This document shows, one piece after another, positions 34,380 through 46,387 of a stretch of 64,000 nucleotides of DNA. Numbering within the stretch: position 1 is the first letter of the stretch; every line of letters begins with the position of its first letter. The translations under genes and the position numbers were made by a program. The notes beneath the pieces were generated by a model. It was not told the origin of the DNA and did no database searches. It worked only from the letters and a program-made list of their open reading frames with translations. The stretch is from Larix kaempferi (Eukaryota; Streptophyta; Pinopsida; Pinales; Pinaceae): positions 308,501-372,500 of the forward strand of contig BSBM01000825.1 of NCBI GenBank assembly GCA_027924585.1, in the 5' to 3' direction.

Positions 34380-35330
34380 CGAGTCCTCTGCATCATGTAG
34401 GTTCTATGGGCACTCATATGACTTGTGTCCCGTTCCTCGACACTTGTAACAGATTATGGCTGGTCTATTAGCTCCTTTCTTGTCGAATGGACCACTTCGA
34501 CTATGCGCACCTCGACCATGGTTCTCACGACCATCGCATTGGTTTTCTTGCGCTTTCTCCCATGTCGATGTCCCTTCTGCGTGTCAACTATCTTCAACAC
34601 TTTCCTTCCTGTACTCACTACTTTGACCTTTCGCGGAGACAGTTTTCGCACCCCAACCAGTCATCCTTCCTCTGGTCGCTGTGGATTTTCTTGATAGCTT
34701 CTCTTCTGCCTTTAGAGCTAACTGGTAGGCTTCGCTGGCTGCTCTGAATCTCGACATGCTAACTTCATCCTGAATAGCATATTTCAAGCCATTCACATAC
34801 CTAGTGACAGCTTCTTCCCCTTCATCAATTTGTCCTGACTGAATCGACAATCGGTAGAACTCCTCCGTGTACTCTTTCATGGTCATCTCTTTCTGTCAAA
34901 AGTTCTATAACTTCCTGAACAAGGAAATCATATAGTCATTTGGAAATAACTTTCCCTTCAACTTTGCAACCATTATGTCCCAAGACTTGATTTTCTCCTT
35001 GTCTTTCTTGAGTCTGTCAGACTATACATTGTCCCACCACAACGAGGCATGACCTTTCAACCTTAGACATGCAGTCTTAACCCGTTTAGGATCCTCGATC
35101 TGCTCTATGTCGAAGTATTTCTCCATCTCTCTGAACCAGTCGATCAAATATTCTGGGTCCAGGCTTCCCGAGTACGTATGCACATCTATCTTCGTCCGAA
35201 CTCTCACATCTGTCAGAAGTTTGATTAGTTTTTCCTCTGGTTCCTCTAGGGCTTCTTCCCGCGTTTCCACCTCTTTGACTTCCTCATCGCTGTGGTCTAG
35301 TGATTTAGGAATACAACCACACCACTAGCT
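34380..35330 (-). pseudogene. Element E Gag: capsid domain and zinc knuckle
   Basis: The minus strand carries a Retrotrans_gag domain from about 35220 to 34750: YSGSLDPEYLIDWFREMEKYF, ACLRLKGHASLWWDNV, then MKEYTEEFYRLS. A basic linker leads to one zinc knuckle, CYKCRGTGHKSYEC, at about 34400-34445. Stops at 35022-35024 (TAG in a Gln position) and others near 34890-34910 interrupt the capsid. The true start is unclear, since the 5' end of gag lies upstream of 35270 without a distinct ATG. Confidence 0.85.
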
Positions 35331-35709
35331 TTCTTTAATCGCTGCGACTTCATTTGTCAAAGTTCAAATAATTCTGACACATTCGTCGAACATCTCACTA
35401 TCCACTGTGACGGCTGCTGCGCCATGCACCCTTCGTCCTTGGACATTAACGCCTCTGTGAGCCATTTCCAACCTTTTCTAAAACTCTCATGTGTCCAATC
35501 GCAACCGAAATTTAAAACAAGTCATGCACAACTCTACCCAACTGCAGCTGGAGCTGTCCAACTCACTTGCAGGCTTAACCTCACGAACTCAACTGATTCT
35601 TCTGCTCCAATACCAACTAATGCACTAACGAAGGTCAGGTTGATATAGTCGTCTTCTCAACCAAACTTTCTTCCAGCTCTTTGTTCCCGCTCTGATCTAC
35701 TATGATCTG
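35331..35709 (-). other. Element E leader between primer site and gag
   Basis: Noncoding leader of the minus-strand element. A plus-strand open frame here has no recognisable motif. Confidence 0.45.
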
Positions 35710-35722
35710 CTCTCTGATACCA
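35710..35722 (-). promoter_or_regulatory. Primer binding site of element E, tRNA-Met type
   Basis: On the minus strand TGGTATCAGAGAG lies two bases after the 5' LTR, matching the initiator tRNA-Met primer site (TGGTATCAGAGC) used by most plant chromoviruses. Confidence 0.8.
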
Positions 35723-35724
35723 AC

Positions 35725-36717
35725 TGACGTAAGTCACCTTACTGGGATACTTTCTTGCTTAACAATACACATGACACAAACCACAATGCTTACACAAATA
35801 GGGAGTAAAACAGGATGCTAGAAATGGCTTTATATTACTTCTCTGAATTCGGTAACAATGCGGAATAACTGTAAACAAATAACTAACTACAGTCAGCCTC
35901 AGCCGTTACAACCTAGAAGTAACTATGTTGTGTTCTCCCTATGTGTCTACCTCACCGTCTTCTAGTTCAACTCGGAACTATGAGCTATGGCTTGATCTCA
36001 ACCCTCTCTTCTTCGGCCAGTGTGACTCTTCACAACTTCTCTCGGCTCTGTTCTCTGATACTGTTGATCAAAGACTGAAGATCCATCTGATTTCCTTTCT
36101 CCGTCTTTTTACCCTGCTGTTGTTGTTCTCGAGATTGTTGCAATCCCCGAGACAGGTATCCTCCTTTCTGTCGATCCTTCCAAATCCTGTGAACCTGCAA
36201 CTGTAAGCTCCTAGCCATGCTGCACAGCCTCTGTCCATGACGTCACCGGTCATGTCTTTCACCAACTCACAATAACTGTATTAAATTCCTCAGCAACCCT
36301 GAATGGCTACCAGGTACAGTCCCTTGACTTTCTTCCCTTTTGACCCTGCTACAGTAGTCGGTCACATTTTGACTTTCCTGTCAGTTTGCTTCTCATCTTC
36401 TGCAGTTTTCCAGTCCTCCCCTTCCTCCGCCTTGGCTCCGCCAAACCTGTCATGTCGTAGTTCGACCACTCGTCGACTACCCGATGTCTACCTCGCTTCA
36501 CTTGTCGTCTATCGACTGATTCCTGCTGATTCTCAACCAATCACAACATTCTCTACGCTGCTCTAGTTGGTCGTACTCTGACTACTTCTGCCCGACTTGT
36601 TGACTTTGACAAATCAACCTACTTCTCGCACTAGCGGTCATCAGCACTCCCGCTGGTTGGATCCCTCTTGTCGATCAACCTCGACGGATTTGCCTAGGCT
36701 TCGATGCTCCTGCATCA
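35725..36717 (-). repeat. Element E 5' LTR (993 bp)
   Basis: Copy of 29842-30834. It begins tgacgtaagtcacc and ends tgcatca in plus-strand reading. Differences from the partner are mostly transitions. Confidence 0.95.
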
Positions 36718-36722
36718 CCACT

Positions 36723-37067
36723 TATTTACAGTAATATAATCTCTTTCCATAAATGTCTTTGTGTTTAATGATATTTAGAGCTCACTTCCTTAACTATTTG
36801 CTTAGGTCAGTTAGTGTTTAGATGTACTTTTACTGCTTGTTTTGTCTCTACGTGCTTTGACAAGTATTGTAGCTACGAATCTGACGACCACAAAGTTTGG
36901 AGCAATAAAGAGGAGAAGGATTCGCAAATCTGAAGGTAAGACATCTATTTACCTTGATCTCTAATTGATCTAGGAAAGTAGTATTGTATTATGTTCCCAT
37001 TTGTTCTAGATCCATCTGTACTAGGGAGATCATGTTCGTGTTTGCTCGAGTAGATTGTCCAATAACA
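36723..37067 (+). repeat. Element C 5' LTR, part 2
   Basis: Continues the LTR interrupted by E and matches about 52739-53081. It ends gtccaataaca. The following aatatggagaccatactgggg (TGG at 37072) is in primer-site position, but the tRNA was not identified. Confidence 0.8.
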
Positions 37068-38917
37068 AATATGGAGACCATACTGGGGAAGACTTTGTTT
37101 TGATTTCAATTTGAATGTGTTGTTCATTGATTTCTTTGTGAGCCATTTCTTTGCCTCCTGAGCCTCTTTTTACCATCAGATTTTCCTCTTGAAGAGTCTG
37201 CTGACCTTCCCTGACCTTGTTTGGGTCAGTATCAGACCATTTTCTTATTCATTGTTTGGATATTTTTCATTTCTTGCACTGTCTTATTCTCCCAACGCAC
37301 CTGGGTAGTGTATCCAATGCGTCGTTCCTTCTTGGGCACTTACTACCTTTGATCATCCCGCACCTTCAGTGCTTTTGCCGTTTTGATATCTTGTGCCGCC
37401 GACACTTTACCCTTGTATACAGTCTGCATCAGGCGCTCTGAGACTAACCACAGATTGCACCGACCTTTCAAGCTTGGTGCTTGGTCTATCCTCTCTCCAA
37501 ATTTTGATTTTGGTCTGACCAACAGACTTCTCTATGTTGCACCTTCTAGTTAGAGATTTGTTCTTTCAACATTGATTGTGTTTGGATTGCTTGTGTCGAT
37601 TGATTGTGTTTGGATTGCTTGTGTCGATTTTTGGGTTCCATTTGATATACACATTGAAAAAATCGAAAGTGTCTCATTCTTATGTTTTCAAAGTCATTTG
37701 GAAATTGTTGTAGGATTGTTTTCATGCATTGGAATTCATTATTTACCAATATTTGAAAAGTTTGAAAAGGAAATCGGTTGATTGCATTTTTATTGAATTA
37801 TGAATCATCCATCTTTTTGAAAAATCAAGTGAATTCAATATTTTACAAAGTGGTTCCAAGTTTGAAGCATTCTATGCACTTTTGATCTTTTAACGCTTTT
37901 TAGTTCATTATTGCAAAAATTAAGAGTTAGCGCATACTAGATAGAATTTCTCCTTTTTCATCATACTTAGTTTATTCTAGTTGGAAAAGACAAAAAGAAA
38001 AAGAGTTTTAATTTGGTGTTTTATTTATTTTTTGTGTTTTGCTCGAAAAATGAAAAGAGTGCTTTAATCATCTTTTGTAGATTTTGAACTTTTGGGATTC
38101 CTTGTCTTATTGAGATCATTGGAAAAAGAATTTCTCCTTCCCTTACATAGGTTTCATCAAAAGAAAAAGTGCATTTTCATGTAGTTAGGGTTGCATTATG
38201 TTTAAATTCCTATCTTCACCTCATGCATTCACCTAACCGTCCAGAAAAAATTCACTGGTAGAGCCAGGTTAAAATTTACTAGTAACTTGTGTGCTAAGTT
38301 AGTGACGTATTCCAGTGTCGTAAAACATGGTAGTTGTCGCTATTTTCCTGCATTGCATCTCATGGGAACTGTAGTTCTTCAACGTACCAACCAGTATATC
38401 AAAGGCTCTTTAATGTACCTTAGGGTATATCGAAAAGCACTTCACGTACTCGATAGTGTATAAGAAGGCTCCTCTCGTATGGTTGTGCATTAGACAACAC
38501 CACTACGGATTTGAGCTCCCACGTACCGTGAGTATATCGAGAGACGCTCCTAGGATTCTTGAAACCAACCAAGCGAACCATTTGTCCATCTTGGTAGAGA
38601 AATACACCGATAAAAACACTCAGGGAGCTACTACGCACATACTATCAGGTAGTCGGGTTATATGGTCAGGGGTATGGTCCTAATCCTCCCTGGTTAGTGC
38701 TTTGAAAAATTGGCCCAAGTATAACTGTTGGACCTTGGAGTATATCGTGAGTTGCGAAGCCTTGACAATCCTATGAGGTTCCAGACTTTTGAATCCACAC
38801 CTATCACATAATTTTTCTTGCGGCTTTAGTTTGTGCAGATTTTTCTGGATTGCTCTTTCTTTTGTATAAAAGACACTTAGGAGAAACTCTGCTTCCGTCA
38901 TTCTAGTTGAACAACCT
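37068..38917 (+). other. Element C 5' leader
   Basis: A long untranslated leader of about 1.85 kb, as in Ogre-like elements. It contains a 28-base direct duplication (gattgtgtttggattgcttg and following) at about 37573-37628. No upstream ORF with a known motif was found. Confidence 0.55.
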
Positions 38918-40105
38918 TTGAGAAGGTCCCATAGAATTTTAAACTTGCCACCCGAATATCCCCTTAATCAGGAGGTAATTTCGAGGGAAAATATGGATCC
39001 ACAAGTTACTGTCATGTCACCTGAAGAAGAAGACTCCACCATGGAGTTGGGAATGAACTTTTCACTTCTTTTGAGTCCACTACTCACTGATCCTCCAAGG
39101 TTTGTGACCATGGAAACATCTAATTCATGAGACACATCCTTCCACCATTCGATGGAAGGAGAACCTGGGGCTGTAGATTGGTTAAATACACCCCAGGATG
39201 GCCCTATATCCGCATCATTTGGTCTGTCTGCATCCTTTTGGGACACCTCTCTAAGGAAACAATGGGTCCACCTGGCATTACATCTAGAGGCAAAATCTTC
39301 CCCTCTTAGTTGGGCTCCCCATGCTCAGCGCTTGGCTCCAGTCTATGAAATCATGGACCAATTACACCAACTTGGTGAAGAAATTCGATGCCAGAGTCTC
39401 TCACGGAGAAGAGACACCTTGGAAGTGCCCACATTTCAACATACCCCAATTCATTCATTATCTATTGCTTCACCAGAAACACCCATACATAACGTGACCA
39501 CTTACAAACCTGATCATCCCTCATTTCCTGCAAGTACCCCTCTTAATTAGGAGACTAGTTCTATACCCCAAGTAACTCAACACATTGAAGGACAATAGTC
39601 CAACACCCCCAATACTACTACTGGAACATTACCCACCCCTCCCCCACCCCAAAACTCGCGGGGAGGATAATCTTTACCTCCTAATTTTATCACGAGTAGT
39701 GTTACTCCGATGGTAAGTAATCAACAACCCATTATGAGTCAACCAACTATAATTGTTCAAAACATTGTTACTGGGGGTCAACCCTATTCTCTAGCCAAAA
39801 TACGAGTGGAGGACTTCCAACTGGCCATTCCGTTGGCATCTCCTTACCCATTGTGGGATCCACCATGGGATTATGTCATGTTGGGGGACCATCCAACCTA
39901 ATTCAACCACCATGGAGTCATGTGTATCGAGGTCATTCTAAACCTGTGTCAGGACAATTCAATCCTAGAAACGTACTCTACGGGATACCTTATCCTGGAA
40001 ACCCATACACTCCATGGGGACATCATAATGTTATGCCAAGTGAAGCCCCACCAACCTTCCCTCAAGTCCCACCACCCCCACCACTGTTTGGTCCACCTCC
40101 ACCTC
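38918..40105 (+). pseudogene. Element C Gag, N-terminal region
   Basis: Open stretches at 38918-39130, 39152-39550 and 39710-39900 lie in one register, broken by TGA 39128-39130 and TAG codons. Near 39880 the protein shifts to another frame (39853-40105). The protein is acidic, then Pro- and Thr-rich, ending in PPPPPLFGPPPPL. The proline run is cut by solo LTR F. No fold could be recognised; its place upstream of a capsid-like domain makes it Gag of element C. Confidence 0.6.
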
Positions 40106-41714
40106 TGTTGGGCCTGGCCCACGTGGAAATTTTGAACAAGGAATTTTGGAACTATGAAGCTGAGCGCAGTTCAGCATAAATAGTTTTTTTGTATAAGTTT
40201 TGGGGATGCTGCGAAGTTGTGCGCAGCGCAGTGTCGGAAGAATTGCGAAGCTCGGTGCTGTGACGATGCAGTGCCGCGAAGTGTCTAGTCTACAGGGATC
40301 CAACAAAGCAGAGTGTTGGACGGGGAAGATGGCACGTGTTCCAGATAGACCATCGGCAGTCTATTTCTGGTAAATATGCTCCAGGAATGCCAAGCGGTGG
40401 GCAGGAGAGGATCAGGAAGAAAGTGACTAGTCACACACGCAAAAGATACCACTACCTGAACCAGTCGCACGAGGTCGTTAGGAGAAGAACGGCTCGGCAA
40501 AAGTGACCTGTTGGCATGCATGTGACAGGAAGGCCAATAGTGACATGGGAATGCGTGAAGGGCAGGCCACGATGGAAGATTTGCTACCAGGTGCCAGCTA
40601 GCTCGATGAGCTGGAAACTGTAACCGTTTTGTAAGCCTAAGGGTTTTTGGCCTACGAATTGTAAAGACATGACCTACATGCATGATCTATAAATAAGGCA
40701 CAATTTTGTATGGGAAAGGGTTATCTCTTCTTTTTTATTGATATTGATTATTGTAGAATCTTAAGCTTGAAAGCCATTGTAAAGGCTCTGCAGCTGAGTG
40801 CGCAGAGACCTATCTGAGAGAGAAGAGAGTCTGCAGCTAAGTGCGTAGACTAAGAACGGTTGTACCCTTCCCAAAAAGATCAATATTAAGAACCGTTCTT
40901 GTGGACGTAGCCTCCATCCCAGGGGTGAACCACGTTAAATCCTGTGTAGTGCGACTGGTTGTGTTGATGTGTTTATTCATTTGCTTAGTATGGATGTTTG
41001 ATGTTGCTATTATCTGTTATGTGATTGCTTTTATATGTATTCACCACAGGAAATGATGGGAATATTATGTTAAATAATGCATGAGTGGATGAATGTTAAG
41101 TATTCAGTTCATCTAAGTCTTTGAATGTATCAACCTGTGGATAATCACATAGTTAAACACTGGATATGAGAATAGTATTGGAACATGCAGTACTGTGTAG
41201 TTTATCCAAGTAAAGCACCTTAAAGATTGTAGCTAAGTGTTGATGAATGGATCGAGATTGTCAAATAAGGATTGAGTAGGGTTGATTAAGTCATGAAATA
41301 GTTGCACGATCTAGGTGATGCTCTGACCTATCTTGAGTGCTACGAGATAAGCTGTTAAATAGCTTATCGTTGTAACGTAGAGTGATTTTAACATTGCGCA
41401 GTCCTTGGATGTGCTAGGTGCACAGCACTGCAGTCTGACGGAGTGTCCACCATGAAGTAGAGACTTCGCACAGTCCTTTATCAGCAGTAAGGGCCCCCTT
41501 ATTGCTTTGTCCATCAATTGCTGTAAACACTCACATCACCAGGTTGTGGAAGATTGATTCTGAAACCACCCCATCAACTTCGCCTTAGGTGAGACCTCAG
41601 ACTACTCACATTCTGTTGTTGAAAGGGGCGGTGAATAGGGGTTTTGTTGGTTCCTTAAACCACGAAGTACCTGGTCTACACTTGAAACCTCTAGCTCATT
41701 TTAATACGCCAACA
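40106..41714 (+). mobile_element. Solo LTR F (1609 bp), related to the element A family
   Basis: F begins TGTTGGGCCTGGCC and ends ACGCCAACA, flanked by ACCTC at 40101-40105 and 41715-41719. Both ends resemble those of the element A LTR (TGTTGGAGCC... and CAGCCAACA), as do GTGAGACCTC and related motifs near the 3' side. A TATA-like tctataaataagg lies at about 40686-40698. There is no internal region, so it is the product of recombination between two LTRs. It splits the proline-rich part of element C Gag, whose frame resumes after it. Confidence 0.85.
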
Positions 41715-42382
41715 ACCTCCTTCAAGAGTCGGCGGGCCTCCACCTCATTCCGGAGGGGGATAACCTCCACCTTCTAGCGGAGGGCCACCCATTCCGGTAG
41801 TGGTGGCCCACCCCACTCCGGTGGAGGAGGCAGAGGCCAACCCCCTTCCGGTGGTGGAGGACCCCCACCTTCAGGTGGAGGGCCTCCTTATTATGGAGGT
41901 GGCGGACCACCTTATTCCGGCGGTGGAGGCCCACCCTATTTTGGTGGAGGAGGTGTAGGACCACCTTATTCTGGAAGTGGTGGAGGATCCCCACCTTCTC
42001 ATGGAGGGCCACCCTATTCTGGCGGTGGTGGTGGAGGATCCCCACCTTCTCATGGAGGGACACCCTATTCTGGCAGCAGTGGTGGAGGACCCCCACCTTC
42101 TGAAGGAGGCCCACCCTATTTTTGCGGCAGCAAAGGATCCCCACCTTTCGTAGGGGGCCACCTTATGTCGGCGGCAGCGGCTGACCCCCACCTTTTGGTG
42201 GCGGACCACCCTATTATGGCAGCGGACCTACATACGACCCACCACCCAAAACAGGAGGCACAACCCCTTATGGCCAATTCTCTATGGGAACACCTTAAAA
42301 TCAGTCGATTCAAGGTCCTACTAGTCCATATATGCCATATCAATACTATCAGTATCCGTAGCCGAACCAACAACTACCATTT
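41715..42382 (+). pseudogene. Element C Gag, Gly/Pro-rich repeat region
   Basis: Imperfect tandem copies of a unit reading GGPPYSGGG, with variants GGGPPPSGG, GGSPPSHGG and GGTPYSG, run from about 41725 to 42270. At least two frameshifts and some stops break it. The minus-strand open frames here are only shadows of this biased composition. Such low-complexity Gly/Pro/Tyr sequence may be flexible or drive self-association of Gag. The end (QFSMGTP, then YQYYQYP) leads into the capsid-like part. Confidence 0.7.
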
Positions 42383-43160
42383 TTGGCTACTTTGGACTTA
42401 CCCGACCTATCTCATTTGACTAATGATCCCATCCTACATGGTTATATTTGGACACCCATTCTAGTCAAGTTACCCTCAGATATCCCAAATTTTCATGGCA
42501 AGCCCAGTGAAGACCCAAAAAACCATGTGATGACATACCATCTATGGTGTTCATCCAATTCCTTGATGAACGAATCGATTCGTCTAAGGTTATTTCAAAG
42601 GACCCTCACTGACCCAACTACAAAGTGGTATATTGAACTACCACCACACTCGTTCCCTGATTTTCATTCTTTAGCTATGTCATTTCTGACTCATTTCCAG
42701 TTACCCATCCACTATGAAACTTTTATGGACTTACTGACTTCTCTTCGCTAGACAACCACGGCTCATATATCTGATCATATCCATGAGTGGCGAAGGAGAT
42801 GCCATCTCATTAAGGTCGTATTCTAGACCAATTACTAGTTGACTGGTTTACGAAGTCTCTTTTACCCACCGTAGCTAGAGATGTAGCCATGGGAGGGGCC
42901 GTCACCAAGGAACAGGCTATCGCTCGTGCCCATTACTTAGACCTTGTCTATGCTCAGTCCGACACTTTATATGACATTATTTTGGATGCACCCCACCCTA
43001 CCTACAATCTTGCAAACCCACCCCAGGTACCTCATGCCGATGGCATTATTGGTTCCATACACTTCCAACCTCCTACTCAAACCGGTGGATCATCAAACCA
43101 CTATGGTTCTTCTCCACCCTCGCCATGGGATGGAAGTAGCACCACCAAATAACCCACTCT
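42383..43160 (+). pseudogene. Element C Gag, capsid-like domain
   Basis: The frame reads IPNFHGKPSEDPKNHVMTYH, then RLRLFQRTLTDPTTKWYIEL and SLAMSFLTHF, the usual Retrotrans_gag order (F-x-G, a L-x-x-T-L-x-x-x-A/T-x-x-W block, then a long helix). A TAG at 42749-42751 lies in the middle, and the C-terminal helices continue in other frames to 43150. Its neighbours, a zinc knuckle downstream and a proline-rich head upstream, agree with Gag. Confidence 0.75.
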
Positions 43161-43176
43161 TGCTCCCACCAGGGAG

Positions 43177-43482
43177 GTGAATTATGTTCAATCAACTTCA
43201 CCTCAAAAATCCAGTGGCAAGAACAAAAACAAAGGTAAACCCAAGAAATCTTCCAACCAACAGGAGCACAAGAACCCTCCTGAAGACACGAAAGAGAAAC
43301 AGAAACTCAAGTATCCTTGTTTATTGTGTGGTGGTGACCATTTCTCCAAAGAGTGTCCCCACAAAGACAAAGTGCAGAATTTTCTTAAAGGAAACCCCAC
43401 ACTCGCAGTTCTCAATGATCCCTTCCCCACCCAAAATCAACAAATGATTGCTCAACCCTCTCCTTCTCAAGGAGAAACATAA
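43177..43482 (+). pseudogene. Element C Gag nucleocapsid end (one zinc knuckle)
   Basis: Lys/Asn-rich stretch followed by CLLCGGDHFSKEC, a CX2CX3HX4C knuckle with one residue fewer than usual before the histidine, then a Pro/Gln-rich tail. The same variant occurs in the minus-strand fragment at 1.8 kb. Confidence 0.8.
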
Positions 43483-43747
43483 TCCACCAAGCATGTTCTC
43501 ATGATGCGTAGTGAGATGGTTAACCTGAATATCCAATCGAACATGATCATATGAATCAGCCCTCCTAAGGAAGCCGTTGTAAGTAATACTGAAAAAGATT
43601 CCACCTCTATTTCAGATATTTCCGTGCCACAAGCTCCTCTCACCATTGAGAATCCTTCATTAGAGTCAATGTTGCGTCCACCTAAGAGCATGATTTGAAA
43701 AAACAGTTTTCAATCCTAATGCTAAGGAAACTCAGAACTATAACATT

Positions 43748-44200
43748 GTGGAGGACATGGCACAAGCCCCTTGTGCCATGTCAATGCTAGAAGTCTTGCA
43801 GAATTGTCCCAATCAACGTAAGACTCTTCTCATTGCCATTGCCACGGTAGACCCAGATTCCTCGAATACAATCATGTTTAGACTTGAGTACTTTAAACCT
43901 AGGCTTTCCCACCAGCTGGCTTTCCAAATTGCCACGAAGGTTGCTAGGAAGACAATCCATCATACTGTACTAGATGAAGGTGCCTCTACCTCGGTCATGT
44001 CGTTATCTTGTTGGAGAGCCATTGGTTATCCTGAGTTAAACTGTTCTCCTACTACCCTGAAAGCATTCGACGGTCATGGCTTTCAACCCCATGAGCTATT
44101 ACAAGCCTTAGCAGTAGAGTTGGCGGGTAGGACTGTAACCATTAACGTGGAAGTAGTTGCAGCCCCATTGGATTATAATCTCTTGCTTTGTCGTAACTAG
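43748..44200 (+). pseudogene. Element C aspartic protease
   Basis: Very similar to the minus-strand protease at 688-1353, with AQAPCAMSMLEVLQ near the start, the catalytic loop LDEGASTSV and the final LLLCRN. The codon after RN is TAG where Trp is expected (NW in the sister copy), as a G-to-A change in TGG would give. From here to 47461 the pol frame keeps one register. Confidence 0.85.
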
Positions 44201-45094
44201 TTTTACACCATAACTGCGGTCGCGTCATCTGTCTTATGCATTATGCAATTCCCCCATCAAGGCCAAATTGTCACTATCGACCAGTTGGACTTCTGTACAT
44301 CGGACACTGCTACTCAGCCCAGTGATAATATCCCTTTGTTAGGGAAATATTCATAGCTATATGACAACGTGGGGGTCAGCCTCATAAAGGATTCATCTCG
44401 TATGGGCGTCTTTCCAACCCCGAATCCCCCTAACCATGTTGCCTCGATGAACATGATATCCTCCATGATTCCATCTTCTTCCAATTCTACCGATCAATGG
44501 CTCATGCCCGATGAGGCCACCATGCAGTTGATTGGAGATACACTGCCTCTCTCACTAGCTGAAGCTACTTATGAGGCTATCTAGTTAGCACCTGAGGACC
44601 ACTTGGTTGTGGCCTCTACATCTTGTTACCTACAATGAGCGTCTTCTTCACTAGATCCTCTACTCCAGACTTTTCATTTTGATGAGTCCATTATGGATAT
44701 CATGAGCATGGATGAACCTCCATGGAAAGATCTTCACCACTAATTGTCTTTCCTACCCTCATTAAATTCTGTAGAGAACACCATCACTACTAATTTTACA
44801 CCAGATATCTATCCTTTCCCACAGTCACCGATCCTCACTTGCGATACGGTTATAGAAGGCAACATGGAAAACACCACGCCCACTATTCTGATTGACATCT
44901 CGGTTACACCCGACGTCATGGAACATATCCGCATTGGCCAAACCTACTCTCCTGAATATCTCACCACATTCATGGCCTTATCTAAACAATTTCGCGACGT
45001 CTTCGTATGGACCTGTGAGGAAATGCACGGGATCAATCCTGCCATTGTTTCGCATGAGATCAAAACTTATCCCGACGCTAAGCCTATCCGCTAA
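44201..45094 (+). pseudogene. Element C pol linker between protease and RT
   Basis: Poorly conserved linker, in register with protease and RT, with several stops. Open parts are 44369-44584 and 44744-45094. The last carries the WTCEEMHGINPAIVSHEI block that precedes RT in this family. Confidence 0.65.
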
Positions 45095-46387
45095 AAATTA
45101 CAACCAGTACACCCTCGAAAAACTGCGGCAATTAAAGCTGAGATTGAAAAGCTCTTGAAGCCCGGATTTATCTATCTTGTTCCTTTAACAGAATGGGTCT
45201 CCAATGTCGTCCCTGCGGCTAAGAAGTAGGGTACTATTAGGGTCTATGTCAACTATAGGGATATGAACAAGGCTTGTCCTAAGGATAATTACCTTACTCC
45301 CTTCATCGACCAGATCATCAACAATTGCACTGGAAGCGTCATCTTCTCATTTATGGATGGATTTTTTGGTTATAATCAAATAGAGATCTACCTGGATGAC
45401 CAACACAATACCACTTTCATATGCCCCTAGGGTACATTTGATTATCGTAAAGTCCCCTTCGGCCTTAAAAATGCTGGTGCGACATTGCATCAGGCCATGT
45501 CGTATGATTTTCATGATGTGAAGGACTTTGTGGAGCCCTATCTTGACGATCTCCCTATTCATTTGCAGCATTGCGAGTTCCACATCGATCATCTGACGAC
45601 GGTATTCCTAAGATGCAGGCAGTATAACATCCGTCTGAATCCTCACAAGTGTATTTTCTGCATTGAATCAGGACGCCTCCTAGGTTTTATCATTTCAAAG
45701 GATGGGATTTGCATTGATCCCTTGAAGGTGGAAGCCATTGTCGCTCTCCCACCTCCTACTGACATTACGGAACTACAAAGCTTGCAAGGGAATGCAACTT
45801 ATCTATGGCCGCTTATCTGTAATTTTGCTCAAAATACACAGGGCTATATGCGATTGTTAAAGAAGGATGTCCCTTTCATTTGGGATGACCAATCCCAACA
45901 ATCCTTTGACAACTTCAAGTTTGCCATTACTCATGCTGCTGTGCTCCAGCTGCCCAATTACTATAAGGATTAGTTCCTTTATCTTGCTGCTTCCGCCACC
46001 ACGATCGCCATGGTCTTGGTCCAGGAAGACAACAACGCCTAGGAACATGTAATCTATTACCTTAGTAAGGGTCTTATTGACTCTGAAACCCATTACTCAC
46101 ATGTCGAGAGACTCGCTCGCGCGGCAGTATTTGTCGTCCAAACTATCCATCATTATATCCGACTCCGCACCACCACTGTTATCGCTGACTCGAACCCCAT
46201 GTACCACGTCCTTACACATTAGGTGCTCCGGGGCAAGTATTCAAGGTAGATCGTGATACTTCAGGAATTCGATCTCCTCATCGAGGAAGCTAAGTCAAAG
46301 AAATCCCTAATGTTTGCGGAGCTCCTTTCTGATCTTCCCCGTGTTGATATAGGAACTAAGCCCATCGAATCCCTTCCAGACTAGTCA
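45095..46387 (+). pseudogene. Element C reverse transcriptase and first RNase H
   Basis: RT motifs in order: TEWVSNVVPAAKK, VYVNYRDMNKACPKD (Asn where the sister copy has Asp), FSFMDGFFGYNQI, VPFGLKNAGAT and the catalytic EPYLDD at about 45539-45550. RNase H follows with AASATTIAMVL, VIYYLSK, VIADSNPMYHVL and LLSDLP. Stops such as the TAG in P-TAG-GTFDY and NA-TAG-EHVIYY stand where Gln is expected. The frame is otherwise unshifted. Confidence 0.85.

Larger units (their letters stand above)
29842..36717 (-). mobile_element. Element E: complete chromovirus (Ty3/gypsy with chromodomain), 6.9 kb
   Basis: E is inserted in the 5' LTR of C in the opposite orientation. Its ends are TG (29842) and CA (36717), with target duplication CCACT at 29837-29841 and 36718-36722; the uninterrupted C LTR at 52735-52750 shows a single copy. 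The LTRs are both 993 bp (29842-30834 and 35725-36717). On the minus strand it has a tRNA-Met primer site, gag, protease, RT, RNase H, integrase and a C-terminal chromodomain in one register from about 35270 to 30792. Only stop codons break the frame. LTR divergence by eye is below 10%, less than for C or D, which fits the nesting order. Confidence 0.95.

Noticed and set aside
41722-42209. Two minus-strand ORFs of 112-140 residues
   Set aside because: They are shadows of the Gly/Pro-rich repeat of Gag on the plus strand; their repeats follow the DNA repeat, not a protein fold.
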